Source: Nitrospira sp. (GTDB taxonomy: Bacteria; Nitrospirota; Nitrospiria; Nitrospirales; Nitrospiraceae). From it: a stretch of 43,854 nucleotides of DNA. This document shows positions 1 to 8,187 of this stretch, piece by piece (within the stretch, counting starts at the first letter, position 1; each line of letters starts with the position of its first letter). The DNA is taken from NCBI GenBank assembly GCA_024331045.1, contig JANDJC010000023.1, positions 1 to 43,854 on the forward strand, in the 5' to 3' direction. Below the pieces are notes generated by a model that did no database searches, was not told the origin of the DNA, and saw only the letters and a list, made by a program, of their open reading frames with translations. The position numbers and the translations under genes are program-made.

Positions 1-2
1 AT

Positions 3-2390
3 GTGAGCGATCGGCTCGCCGGTTCCGCCCATGCCCTGGTCCAATTTCAATGTTCGCCGCACCATACCGACACCGCGCTCTATCCGGCGATCACCGCGTG
101 GCGGCAGATGACGGGAATGACCGGTGAGGACGGCGCCGAGACGCAACGGCAAAAACTGCATGATCTGATGGCCGCCATCGGGCTTGACGACCCGATGGCG
201 GTCGCTTTGATCGCCGAGTTGATGGGTATGTCGGCGGACGATTCGCAACGGCTGCCGCCTTTGTCGCCGGAGCGACGCAAGGACCTGACGCTGGAGGCGC
301 TCGTGCGGTCTGTTCACAGACTGGCGGATCGCTCTCCCCTGTTGTTCGTGGTGGAGGACGCCCATTGGCTCGATCCGACCACGTTGGATTTTTTGACACG
401 AATGATCGATCGCATCCAGCAGATGCACGTGCTGTTGGTCATCACCTTTCGTCCTGATTTCAAGCCGATGTGGGCCGACTCCAGCCACGTCACCTGCCTT
501 TCCTTGAACCGGCTTCCGCGCCGGCAGAGCGCCGAGCTGATCGCGGAGATGACGAGGGGCAAGGCGCTGCCGCCCGAGGTGCAGCAGGCGGTCTTGGTGA
601 AAACGGACGGCATTCCTCTCTCTATCGAGGAGTTGACGGAAAATCTGCTCGCGTCCGGTATGTTGACCGAAGGAACCGACTCGTTCAGCTTGAACGCGCA
701 GTCGACGGATTTGGCCATTCCCGACAGTTTGCAGGCTCTGCTCATGGAACGGATCGACCGATTGGGTTCGGCCAAGGATCTCGTGCAGATCGGAGCCGCG
801 ATCGGGCGGGAATTCGATTATGAACTGTTGCGGGAAGCGGTCGATCTGGAGGAGAGCCAGTTGGAGCAGGCGCTCCGCCGTCTGGTGACGTCGGGGATTA
901 TTTTCCAAGAAGGCGACCTGCCGAACGCCAAGTTTCAGTTCAAACACGCGTTGTTGCAGGACGCCGCCTATCATACCCTGCCCAGAAAATCCCGTCGAAG
1001 CCTGCATGCCCGTCTTGCGAGCGCGTTGGAGGGCAAGTTCGCCGAGCGCGTCAAGGCGGAGCCGGAGCTCTTGGCCTATCACTATGAACAGGCGGGGTTG
1101 ATCAGACCTGCCGTCGAGTACCGCCGCCTTGCGGCTCGCAGGGACGCGGAACGATCGGCCGACATCGAAGCCCTGAGCCATTTCAACAAAGCGTTGGCCT
1201 TGTTGAAGGAATTGCCCGAAGGGCCGGATCGTGATGCCTTGGAGTTGGACCTTCTTATCGCGCGCGGGGCTCCTATGGTGACCCTCAAGGGGTACGCATC
1301 CGACGACATCGAGCGGAACTATCGCCGAGCCGGGGAGCTCTCGAAGGAAGACAGTCTGTCGGATCAGCATTTCCTTGCCGTCTGGGGACTCTGGGTATTC
1401 CATCTGGTGCGAGGGCCTCTGGCGCGGGCTTCGGATCTGGCTGAAACATTTCTGTCGTTGGCCCACCGCCGGCAGGTTCCCGATCTCCTGGTTCGCGCTC
1501 ATGAGAGCGCGGGATCGACCGACTCCTTCATCGGTCGGTTCGACGAGGCCAAGACCCATCTCGAGGCAGCCACGACCGATCCCCGCCCATGCCGCTCCCA
1601 CGCCTTGCCGTACACGCGGGACCCCGGCATCACGGCGAGCATCATGCTGGCCAGGACGTTATGGATCATGGGCGAAGTGGATCGGGTCGAACCGTTGGTG
1701 TCGGAAGCCATCGGCAAAGCGAGGGACTTGGCGCATCCGTTCACCTTGGCCTTTACCCTGGCGACGACGGCATGGATCTCGTCCATGCTGCGCGACGCGA
1801 AGCGCACGTTGGAGCTGGCCGAGGAAGCGATCGCGATCTCAACCAAGTATTCGTTTGAAGTGGCGCGAGCCTGGGCCATCTCCTCCCAGGGCTGGGCGTT
1901 GGCCAGAAACGGCGATGAGAAGGGGCTTGCCCGGTTGAGGGAGGGGCTCGCTGCGACCCAAGCGACGGGGGCCGCCCTCAATAACACCTACACCTTGGCC
2001 TTGCTCGCGGAGAGTTATCTGCGCTATGGACGAATCGATGAAGGGTTGGGCGCCGTCGCGGAGGCGCAGCGGCTCGCCGCGACGCAGGACGAACGGTTTT
2101 GGACGGCCGAACTGAGTCGGCTCACGGGTGAATTGTTGCTCGGACGGGCCGATCCGCCGATTGAGGCGGCGGAGCAATGTTTTCAAGAGGCGCTGGCGGT
2201 CGCGCGGAGCCAACAAGCCGTCATGTTGGAGCTTCGAGCCGCGACGAGCCTGGCGAGGCTGTTGAAGACGGTGAACCGGTCGGAAGACGCTCGGCGTCTC
2301 CTTGGGGCTGTCTGTTCCCGATTTAATAAACAAGCGGATTGTGTGGAGCTGCAAGATGCGCAAGCCGTTTTTGATCAACTTCGGACGTGA
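3..2390 (+). CDS. AAA ATPase/TPR signalling protein, 3' part (5' end outside window)
   Basis: This is the C-terminal 795 residues of a large predicted ATPase of the kind often fused to adenylate/guanylate-cyclase or LuxR output domains. The visible part opens within the ATPase module: a CSPHHTDTALYP stretch typical of the family, then a Walker-B-like LLFVVEDAHWLD at about residues 113-125. The Walker A loop is not present, so it must lie to the left of the window, and the GTG at position 3 is not the true start. From about residue 360 the protein is alpha-helical and Ala/Leu-rich with TPR-like repeats, which fits the superhelical sensor region of these ATPases. The nearest downstream gene on the same strand is the metallo-beta-lactamase gene, 51 bases on. 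The signal sensed and the output domain cannot be read here. Confidence 0.8.
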   Translation: MSDRLAGSAHALVQFQCSPHHTDTALYPAITAWRQMTGMTGEDGAETQRQKLHDLMAAIGLDDPMAVALIAELMGMSADDSQRLPPLSPERRKDLTLEALVRSVHRLADRSPLLFVVEDAHWLDPTTLDFLTRMIDRIQQMHVLLVITFRPDFKPMWADSSHVTCLSLNRLPRRQSAELIAEMTRGKALPPEVQQAVLVKTDGIPLSIEELTENLLASGMLTEGTDSFSLNAQSTDLAIPDSLQALLMERIDRLGSAKDLVQIGAAIGREFDYELLREAVDLEESQLEQALRRLVTSGIIFQEGDLPNAKFQFKHALLQDAAYHTLPRKSRRSLHARLASALEGKFAERVKAEPELLAYHYEQAGLIRPAVEYRRLAARRDAERSADIEALSHFNKALALLKELPEGPDRDALELDLLIARGAPMVTLKGYASDDIERNYRRAGELSKEDSLSDQHFLAVWGLWVFHLVRGPLARASDLAETFLSLAHRRQVPDLLVRAHESAGSTDSFIGRFDEAKTHLEAATTDPRPCRSHALPYTRDPGITASIMLARTLWIMGEVDRVEPLVSEAIGKARDLAHPFTLAFTLATTAWISSMLRDAKRTLELAEEAIAISTKYSFEVARAWAISSQGWALARNGDEKGLARLREGLAATQATGAALNNTYTLALLAESYLRYGRIDEGLGAVAEAQRLAATQDERFWTAELSRLTGELLLGRADPPIEAAEQCFQEALAVARSQQAVMLELRAATSLARLLKTVNRSEDARRLLGAVCSRFNKQADCVELQDAQAVFDQLRT

Positions 2391-2441
2391 GGGGGGAGTC
2401 TTGCTCATGGACGGCACGCCGTCATGTCTTTTCTGTGAACG

Positions 2442-3197
2442 ATGCGCCTGACGATTCTCGGCTCAGGGACCAATGTTCATCCCGCCAGAGCCGCCGCCGG
2501 CTATCTGGTGCGGACGGACCAGACCATCCTGCTGGATTTCGGCCCGCGTACGTTGATGAATCTCATCAAAACCGGCGTGGATCGCCATCGGGTGACCCAT
2601 GTACTCTTTTCTCATTTGCACGCGGATCACTTCTCGGATTTCATCACCTTTTTCTTCGACGCGTTGATCTACACCAAACATGAAGGAGGCCGCCGTCCGG
2701 ATCTGACCCTCATCGGTCCCAGGGGGACGAAGCGGCTGATCCAAGGCATCATGGCCACGTTTCCGAGCTTTTCCAACCCGCCGTTCCGGGTCCATATCAA
2801 AGAGGTGGAAGAGCGATCCTTCCGGATCGGCGACACGCTCGTGATTCCCAAGCCGGTCGTCCACGTGCCGGATTTGAATTGCGTGGGGTATCGGTTGGAA
2901 TATCGGAACAAGACGCTCGTCTATTCAGGGGATGCCCAGTACTGCGACAGTCTCGTTCGCCTGTGTCGCGACGCCGATCTCGCCGTGTTGGATTGCTCGT
3001 TCCCGGCCAATCGGCCCGGCCCCGTGCACATGCACGCGGGCGAATGCGGTCGGGTCGCGCGGGAGGCCGGAGTGGATCGCCTCGTGCTGTCGCACTTTTA
3101 TCCGGTGGCGGATCGCGAGGACGTCACAGGTCAAGCGGCGGAAGAGTTCAGGGGGCGAATCAAGAAAGGGAGAGACCGGTTGACGGTGGAGATGTAA
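2442..3197 (+). CDS. RNase Z-like metallo-beta-lactamase fold hydrolase
   Basis: A 251-residue MBL-fold protein. The metal-binding motif SHLHADH is at residues 57-63 (H58, H60, D62, H63). A GDA stretch around residue 169 could supply the bridging aspartate, and LSHFYP near residue 218 supplies the later histidine. The length and single-domain build match the RNase Z/arylsulfatase-like and cyclic-nucleotide phosphodiesterase-like branch rather than the larger beta-CASP nucleases. The motif shows a dinuclear-metal hydrolase; the substrate is not evident. True tRNase Z carries a flexible exosite arm that I do not clearly see, so I give no gene symbol. It may be co-transcribed with the ATPase gene upstream. 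It converges on the SirB1-like gene with only 3 bases between the two stop codons. Confidence 0.8.
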   Translation: MRLTILGSGTNVHPARAAAGYLVRTDQTILLDFGPRTLMNLIKTGVDRHRVTHVLFSHLHADHFSDFITFFFDALIYTKHEGGRRPDLTLIGPRGTKRLIQGIMATFPSFSNPPFRVHIKEVEERSFRIGDTLVIPKPVVHVPDLNCVGYRLEYRNKTLVYSGDAQYCDSLVRLCRDADLAVLDCSFPANRPGPVHMHAGECGRVAREAGVDRLVLSHFYPVADREDVTGQAAEEFRGRIKKGRDRLTVEM

Positions 3198-3200
3198 CGG

Positions 3201-4061
3201 CTAGAGCCCTTCTTCTCGCGGAGGATTACCCAAGAGTTCCATAAATCTGGTCAGACGTTCGGTTTTCACCGGCTCGTCCATTTTTGCATAGATCGAACAG
3301 AGGTTCTTCACCATGCGGGCGAGAATAGCCCGCACGGAACTCGGCTTCAAGTATTGCTCGTCGAATCCGTAGCCGGCCTCGGTCAAGAACCGCGCGCAGT
3401 TCTTTTCCGTGAGCAAGGCGCCGCCGTTGAAGCAGTCGATGAAGACGGAATACCGTTTGGATTCGTATTTCACCAAAAAATGACCGGGCATGCCGATGCC
3501 GAGAAGCGGCAGGCCCAGACGCTGTCCGATCAGCAAATAGACGACGGACAGGCTGATCGGAATGCCGATTCGCCGGTCCATGACGCGATTGAGGTAGCTG
3601 TTGTCCGGCTCGTAATAGTTCTTGGTGTTGCCTCTGAATCCCTGTTCCGTAAAGATGTAGCGATTAAGCGCATTTACCGTTTCTTCGCCGGAAGATCGGC
3701 AGCCGATGCGGGCCCGCACTTCCTGCGCCATCAGGTCAAGCTGGTTTCGGTAATGGGCCACGTCGAGGGAGGGGTAAGCGTAGCGCGCAATCAGAAAGGC
3801 GCCGGTCTCCAAACTCATCTCATGGTCTGACAGGGCTGCCAGGTCAACCAGTTCGCGTTCAATTCGGTTCCAGTGAATTTCCTCCAAGATAGCGGCGATG
3901 CGGTCGGCCATTGCCGGCTGTTCCAGCTCCGCTTCCTGGAGGAGCGGTACGGCGGGGGGGCCGATTGAAATCAATTTTCCGCTGATAGTCTGGACAATCC
4001 GATCGTCTTCATCTGCCAGGAGGCGGATCAACGCTCGAATTTGGCTTTCTGGCACGAGCAT
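3201..4061 (-). CDS. SirB1-family transglutaminase-like/TPR protein
   Basis: A 286-residue protein of the SirB1 family: a transglutaminase-like core followed by a short helical repeat region. The conserved block runs from the NALNRYIFTEQGF segment (about 130-142), through the RRIGIPISLSVVYL segment (163-176), to GIGMPGHFLVKY (188-199) and FIDCFNGG (207-214). The core lies within these segments, with H194 and D209 as plausible polar residues. The family has no settled enzymatic function. The frame stays open much further upstream, but that part is antisense-frame shadow of the permease gene. The ATG at 4061 is chosen because it starts the family-like sequence and sits 2 bases after the permease stop, which implies translational coupling. 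It is the last gene of the LON-ABC-permease-SirB1 unit. Confidence 0.8.
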   Translation of the reverse strand: MLVPESQIRALIRLLADEDDRIVQTISGKLISIGPPAVPLLQEAELEQPAMADRIAAILEEIHWNRIERELVDLAALSDHEMSLETGAFLIARYAYPSLDVAHYRNQLDLMAQEVRARIGCRSSGEETVNALNRYIFTEQGFRGNTKNYYEPDNSYLNRVMDRRIGIPISLSVVYLLIGQRLGLPLLGIGMPGHFLVKYESKRYSVFIDCFNGGALLTEKNCARFLTEAGYGFDEQYLKPSSVRAILARMVKNLCSIYAKMDEPVKTERLTRFMELLGNPPREEGL

Positions 4062-4063
4062 CT

Positions 4064-4843
4064 TCACCCCATCGCCCGACGAAAAGCTTTGACCCCCCCA
4101 TAGAGGCAAATGGCGTCGAAGGCCAGCATGACCGGGATCACCATCGCGACGTGCGGCAAGGCCTCGCTCCAGCCGGAGAGAATCAAGGGCCTCACCGCGT
4201 CGATGGCCCAGGTCATGGGATTGAAGCGGGCGAGAAAGCTCATCCAGCCGGGCATCGCCGCCAGCGGCACCAGCGCCGAACTCAAGAAGATCATCGGGAG
4301 GGAGAGAAATCCCAGGACCGAGAAGAAATCGCCGTGACTCTTGACGGAAAAGGCCATGGCCATGGAAATGGCCGTGAGCCCTACACCGAACAACATGCCG
4401 ATCAGAAGGATCGTGGCGACGCCGAGCAATCCCGTTGCCGGATGAACGCCGAACAGGGAGGCCACGCCCAGGATGACCAGAACTTGCAGCGACGTGATCG
4501 TCATCACGAAAATGAACCGGCTTAAAATGACCGAGCTTCGCCTGATCGGGGCCGACATCAGCCGTTCCAGAAAGCCGTTCTCCTTGTCGAACAAAAGATC
4601 GACGCCGCCGGCCAAACCGTTGTTCAAGACGGTCATCACGACTACACCGGCCGCCAGGAAACTGATGTAATTGGGCGCCTGGGTCACTTGCGTGTCGGCG
4701 GCCCGCTGAAAGAGATTGCCGAAAAAAATCAGCCAGAACAACATGGGCTGGACCAGTGTAAACAACATGCTGAACTTTTCGCGGCTCAATCGCCGGACCC
4801 ATCGCATGGTCAACGCGCTGATTTCTTGCCAGTATTCCGTCAT
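4064..4843 (-). CDS. ABC-2 type transporter permease
   Basis: A 259-residue inner-membrane permease of the DrrB/NodJ-like ABC-2 family. About six hydrophobic helices are visible (for example around residues 28-42, 60-75, 108-130, 140-168, 172-195 and 230-248). The family-typical segment ENGFLERLMSAPI at about 88-100 lies in the loop after helix 2, and NPMTWAIDAVRPL at about 210-222 is near the C-terminus. It lies 79 bases downstream of the ATPase gene and 2 bases upstream of the SirB1-like gene. With the ATPase it would form an exporter. Substrates in this family include drugs, polysaccharides and lipids, and nothing here fixes which. Confidence 0.87.
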   Translation of the reverse strand: MTEYWQEISALTMRWVRRLSREKFSMLFTLVQPMLFWLIFFGNLFQRAADTQVTQAPNYISFLAAGVVVMTVLNNGLAGGVDLLFDKENGFLERLMSAPIRRSSVILSRFIFVMTITSLQVLVILGVASLFGVHPATGLLGVATILLIGMLFGVGLTAISMAMAFSVKSHGDFFSVLGFLSLPMIFLSSALVPLAAMPGWMSFLARFNPMTWAIDAVRPLILSGWSEALPHVAMVIPVMLAFDAICLYGGVKAFRRAMG

Positions 4844-4922
4844 GATCGGTCTCCAAGTTCGCTCAAGCGGAAAAAGAAGCGGTCCGCCTTACGGCCCTCT
4901 CGCGACAAGCGACCTTCCATGA

Positions 4923-5891
4923 TTACTCGACCGGTTGCTCCGCCGTATCGGTGATGCGCCGTCCGGTATGGGCGATGAAGACGTCGTCCAGGCGCGGGCG
5001 ATGGTACTCGATGAATTCGATGCCGCAGCCGAGCCGATTAGCCGTCTCGAGAATGATGGGGAGGGCCTTCTCCGGCGACTCGACGCGAATGTCAAGGCCG
5101 TTACTCGTGGTTCGGACCGTTTTGATCGCCGGCTGATTGGCGAGTGCCGATGCCAGCCCGGCAATACGGTCCGTTTCTTTAATCGTCAGCGAGACGATGT
5201 CGCCGCCTAAGGCAACCTTCAGTTCGGTAGGGCTGCCCAGCGCCTTGATGCAACCGCCGTCGATGATCGCGAGCCGATCACAGAGTTGATCCGCTTCGTC
5301 CAGGTAATTTGTCGTCATCACGACCGTCATGCCGCGCGCCTTGAGCATCCGCACGTACTCCCAAATCCGGAGGCGGCTCTGCACATCGAGGCCGAGCGTC
5401 GGTTCGTCGAGAAACAAGATTTTGGGGTTGGGGAGCAGACCGCAGGCGATATCGAGCTTGCGCTTCATGCCGCCGGAATAGGTTTTGGCCGGTCGATCCG
5501 CGTGCGCTTCCAGATCGACGAGCTTCAGCAATTCATTGATTCGCCGGGCGGCGTCTTCCCTGGTCAGATGATAGAGGGCGCTCAACAGTTGAAGATGTTC
5601 TCGCCCGGTCAGGAATCGGTCGATCGCGCGTTCTTGGGGGACATAGCCGATCAGCCTCCGCACCCTGTCCGCTTCGCGCACCGTGTCATGGCCGAAAATG
5701 GATGCGTTACCAGAGGTTGGTTGGAGGAGGGTGATGAGGATCCGCAAAGTTGTGCTCTTTCCCGCACCGTTCGGTCCCAAGAGGCCAAAAATCTCACCCT
5801 CGTAGACCTGAAACGACAGGTCCGCAACGGCCCGGTGGGATCCGTAGTCTTTGCACAGTCGGTTGACCTCGATGGCGATAGCCCGATCCAT
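4923..5891 (-). CDS. ABC transporter ATP-binding protein (DrrA-like)
   Basis: A 322-residue ATPase with a complete nucleotide-binding domain: Walker A GPNGAGKST at about residues 42-50, Q-loop (YVPQERA) near 87, signature YSGGMKRKLDIA near 138-149, Walker B ILFLDEPTLGLD near 159-170, and a switch region where TTNYLDEA places asparagine (TNY) where most families have a histidine (THY/THD). The last 90 or so residues form the extra C-terminal domain of DrrA-type ATPases, ending RPRLDDVFIAHTG. I start it at 5891 (MDRAIAIEV), because the 52 residues in front are low-complexity and overlap the LON gene's end. It is the exporter partner of the permease that follows. It begins 32 bases after the LON-domain gene stops. 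Confidence 0.88.
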   Translation of the reverse strand: MDRAIAIEVNRLCKDYGSHRAVADLSFQVYEGEIFGLLGPNGAGKSTTLRILITLLQPTSGNASIFGHDTVREADRVRRLIGYVPQERAIDRFLTGREHLQLLSALYHLTREDAARRINELLKLVDLEAHADRPAKTYSGGMKRKLDIACGLLPNPKILFLDEPTLGLDVQSRLRIWEYVRMLKARGMTVVMTTNYLDEADQLCDRLAIIDGGCIKALGSPTELKVALGGDIVSLTIKETDRIAGLASALANQPAIKTVRTTSNGLDIRVESPEKALPIILETANRLGCGIEFIEYHRPRLDDVFIAHTGRRITDTAEQPVE

Positions 5892-5923
5892 TGGAACGCT
5901 CCCTGCCCCCTCTGCTACGCCAG

Positions 5924-6613
5924 TTAGCCCCAGCCCTTCGCACCATTGCGGTCGTGCAACATGAATTGAATGAGATCGTTCAGGCGACGGACTCGCTGGA
6001 GCAGCCCGTCCGCCTCGAGCAAAAAGAGTTTTTCCAACGGCGTGCATTCCAGATGGGTGGAAAGCGTGTTGATGAGCACCTCATCGCTCACTTCGGCGCG
6101 GAAGAGCCCTTGCCACGCTGGGTTGTCCTCTTTGGTTTGCAGGTAGCGGTCGAGCATGTCAAGCAATGCTCGGCGTACCTCAGGCGGCAACTCGCGCTCC
6201 TCCACTTCTGGCTTCAGGCGGATGGTCGCTTCCCGGTACGGCTTCTCGAAATGTTCTTGCTCGATCTCACAGCGGACCAGCCCCTGGAGCAGGATATTCG
6301 ACCGGCCGTCCGGCAAGGGATGGACGCTCACGAGACGTCCGATACAAAGTGTGGGGTAAATAGGAGGGTTGCCATAGTAGTCCGCTTCCCAGCCATCCTT
6401 GAGCAACGCCATCGCGATGCATCGATGACCCGCGGCCGCGTCGGCCACCATCTGGCGATAACGGGGCTCAAAAACGTGGAGAGGGAGGTAAGTCCTGGGA
6501 AACAAAACCACATTCGGCAACGGAAAGACCGGCAGCCGGTCGGGAATCGAGAGGGTTTCCCTCTGCCGTGACGATGAAGGATTGACTGGTTTGGGTTCGG
6601 GATCTGTTCGCAT
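5924..6613 (-). CDS. LON substrate-binding-domain protein (stand-alone)
   Basis: A 229-residue protein made of the N-terminal (PUA-like) domain of Lon protease without the ATPase or protease parts. Family features visible are LPVFPLPNVVLFPRTYLPLHVFEPRYR near the N-terminus, then IALLKDG-like and a GRLVSV... stretch, and a helical C-terminal half. Such stand-alone LON-domain proteins are common in bacteria; their role is not well defined and no catalytic site is present. An ATG at 6628 is also in frame, but it overlaps the -10 element of the best promoter (6627-6632). The ATG at 6613 (MRTDPE) is therefore preferred, which would give a very short leader. First gene of the four-gene minus-strand unit. 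Confidence 0.8.
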   Translation of the reverse strand: MRTDPEPKPVNPSSSRQRETLSIPDRLPVFPLPNVVLFPRTYLPLHVFEPRYRQMVADAAAGHRCIAMALLKDGWEADYYGNPPIYPTLCIGRLVSVHPLPDGRSNILLQGLVRCEIEQEHFEKPYREATIRLKPEVEERELPPEVRRALLDMLDRYLQTKEDNPAWQGLFRAEVSDEVLINTLSTHLECTPLEKLFLLEADGLLQRVRRLNDLIQFMLHDRNGAKGWG

Positions 6614-6626
6614 AGCGCTCAGAGTC

Positions 6627-6656
6627 ACGATAGCCGAGAGGTGTGAAAGTTGTCAA
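6627..6656 (-). promoter_or_regulatory. Sigma-70-type promoter of the LON-ABC-SirB1 unit
   Basis: Read on the minus strand: a perfect -35 TTGACA (6656-6651), an 18-base spacer, and -10 TATCGT (6632-6627). The implied start site is near 6620, about 7 bases before the ATG at 6613. This is why the upstream ATG at 6628 is not used. Confidence 0.5.
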
Positions 6657-6740
6657 CGGACCGTCAAGAGGTGGAAATGAACCGAAGGAGCCGTTCCGTT
6701 GCGTGAGCTATGACCGATTTGGTATGAGCCGTCATCCCCG

Positions 6741-6749
6741 TGATATAAG
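6741..6749 (+). promoter_or_regulatory. Possible extended -10 promoter for the AttH-like gene
   Basis: TGA followed directly by TATAAG forms an extended -10 element about 60 bases before the ATG at 6811. No good -35 is seen at 17 bases; TTGGTA is at 19 bases. Confidence 0.35.
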
Positions 6750-6788
6750 TTGCTGTGTGACGTGTTCTTCATCTTCGTCGTTCACCGC

Positions 6789-6810
6789 CTGGTTAGTTAC
6801 TGGTTAGTTA
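6789..6810 (+). repeat. Perfect 11-bp tandem duplication abutting a start codon
   Basis: CTGGTTAGTTA occurs twice in direct tandem (6789-6799 and 6800-6810), and the second copy ends at the base before the ATG at 6811. It occupies the place where a Shine-Dalgarno sequence would be expected. Confidence 0.9.
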
Positions 6811-7968
6811 ATGGTGCGACTCATGAGCATGGTAGGCAAGTTTGCCTTATCCCTGCTTTCCATCCTCCCGCTGGTTCTCTGGCACGGTGGCCTCGACACA
6901 GGGCCTGAGGCAGAAGCGACAACGTCCTCGTTCAAACAGGCTCAGGCCGGTTATCGGTTTGAATTTCCACGGGACCATGGAGCCCATCCGGCATTTCGCA
7001 CTGAATGGTGGTACTACACGGGGCACTTGCGGGCTCAGGACGGACGGACCTTTGGGTTTGAGCTCACATTCTTTCGTCGGGCCATTCCTCCTGAGGAAGT
7101 GAAGACCCAGCCGTCCCAGTGGTCCCTCACCCAATTGTATTTTGCCCATTTTGCCCTGACCGATGTAGCCAACGGGCGGTTTCGTTTTGCCGAGAAGGTG
7201 AGCCGTGCTGGATTGGGGAAAGCCGGCGCCGACGAGTCTCGGCTTCGTGTGTGGATCGACGATTGGCGGGCCGAGATGCCGGCCGTTGCTTCCGGGCCAC
7301 ATAGTCTCGTGGCCAAAACGGACCAATTCGCCTTGGCACTCACCCTTCAGCCGGCCAAACCCCCCGTCGTTCATGGTCTCGATGGAACCAGTCGCAAGGG
7401 GCAGGCGGAGGGACAGGCCTCCCATTACTATTCCTTTACAAGGCTGGAAACGAGCGGAACCGTGACCATCGGCGTAGAACGGTTCCATGTGACAGGGCTC
7501 AGTTGGATGGATCATGAATTCAGTTCAACGGATTTGGGGCCCGACCTGATCGGCTGGGATTGGTTTAGCCTCCAACTGGAAGACAAAACCGAACTGATGC
7601 TCTATCGCATGCGCCGGAACGACGGGTCATCCGATCCCGCCTCCAGCGGGACCGTGGTTCCGCCGGACGGACGGGCTCGGCATCTCCCCATCCATGACTT
7701 TACGATTACCTCAACCGCAACCTGGACCAGCCCGAAGAGCAAGGCCGTGTATCCCGCCCGATGGCGTGTGACGGTTCCTTCGCTGGATCTTACGTTAGAA
7801 GTGACTCCTTTACTGGCTGACCAGGAACTCCAAACCGGCGGCAGCGTCGCGGTGACGTATTGGGAAGGGGCGGTCTCGGTGACAGGAACCAAACAGGGCC
7901 GACCGATTGGTGGACAGGGGTATGTCGAGTTGACCGGCTATGCCGAACGGATCGTCCAGCAACTGTAA
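6811..7968 (+). CDS. AttH/CrtC-like lipocalin-domain protein, exported
   Basis: A 385-residue protein with a hydrophobic N-terminal export signal (about residues 8-27). It is followed by the two lipocalin-like domains of the AttH/carotenoid 1,2-hydratase (CrtC) superfamily. Diagnostic segments are FRTEWWYYTGHL at about 63-74, GLSWMDHEFSS at about 230-240, and GWDWFSLQLED soon after. In CrtC this fold hydrates carotenoids. AttH-like proteins are usually encoded beside FtsX-type ABC transporters and have no proven reaction, and no carotenoid gene is adjacent here. ATGs at 6811, 6823 and 6829 are all possible; the first is used. No recognisable ribosome binding site precedes it, because the tandem duplication fills that space. 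Confidence 0.78.
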   Translation: MVRLMSMVGKFALSLLSILPLVLWHGGLDTGPEAEATTSSFKQAQAGYRFEFPRDHGAHPAFRTEWWYYTGHLRAQDGRTFGFELTFFRRAIPPEEVKTQPSQWSLTQLYFAHFALTDVANGRFRFAEKVSRAGLGKAGADESRLRVWIDDWRAEMPAVASGPHSLVAKTDQFALALTLQPAKPPVVHGLDGTSRKGQAEGQASHYYSFTRLETSGTVTIGVERFHVTGLSWMDHEFSSTDLGPDLIGWDWFSLQLEDKTELMLYRMRRNDGSSDPASSGTVVPPDGRARHLPIHDFTITSTATWTSPKSKAVYPARWRVTVPSLDLTLEVTPLLADQELQTGGSVAVTYWEGAVSVTGTKQGRPIGGQGYVELTGYAERIVQQL

Positions 7969-8120
7969 CCGGTAACGGGAGGAGACGCTCTGTTGCTCCC
8001 CTTGGCCGACACAAAACCGGGTTGCGCGATAATCCTCGTCTCTCGTCTTTTATGGGCACGCCTGCGCGCTCGGTTCTTGGCGGGGAAAGAACGCGATGGC
8101 GACGATGACGCCTCCGCCCT

Positions 8121-8142
8121 CGATTTGATACCGATTTGATAC
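8121..8142 (+). repeat. Perfect 11-bp tandem duplication upstream of the efflux operon
   Basis: CGATTTGATAC is repeated head to tail (8121-8131 and 8132-8142), 45 bases before the adaptor gene start. A period of 11 bp would place both copies on the same face of the helix, so a dimeric operator is possible. It may equally be a replication-slippage scar. Confidence 0.85.
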
Positions 8143-8187
8143 GATGGTTCGACAACGGACCGGCTCGGCGGAAGTCGGACGAAGAGG

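Noticed and set aside
4062..4856. 265-residue N-terminal extension of the SirB1-like frame
   Set aside because: It lies antisense-frame over the permease gene and is Arg/His-rich as expected of a shadow frame; the family sequence begins at 4061.
5892..6047. 52-residue extension of the ABC ATPase
   Set aside because: Low complexity, not family-like, and overlaps the LON gene; MDRAIAIEV at 5891 starts the conserved domain.
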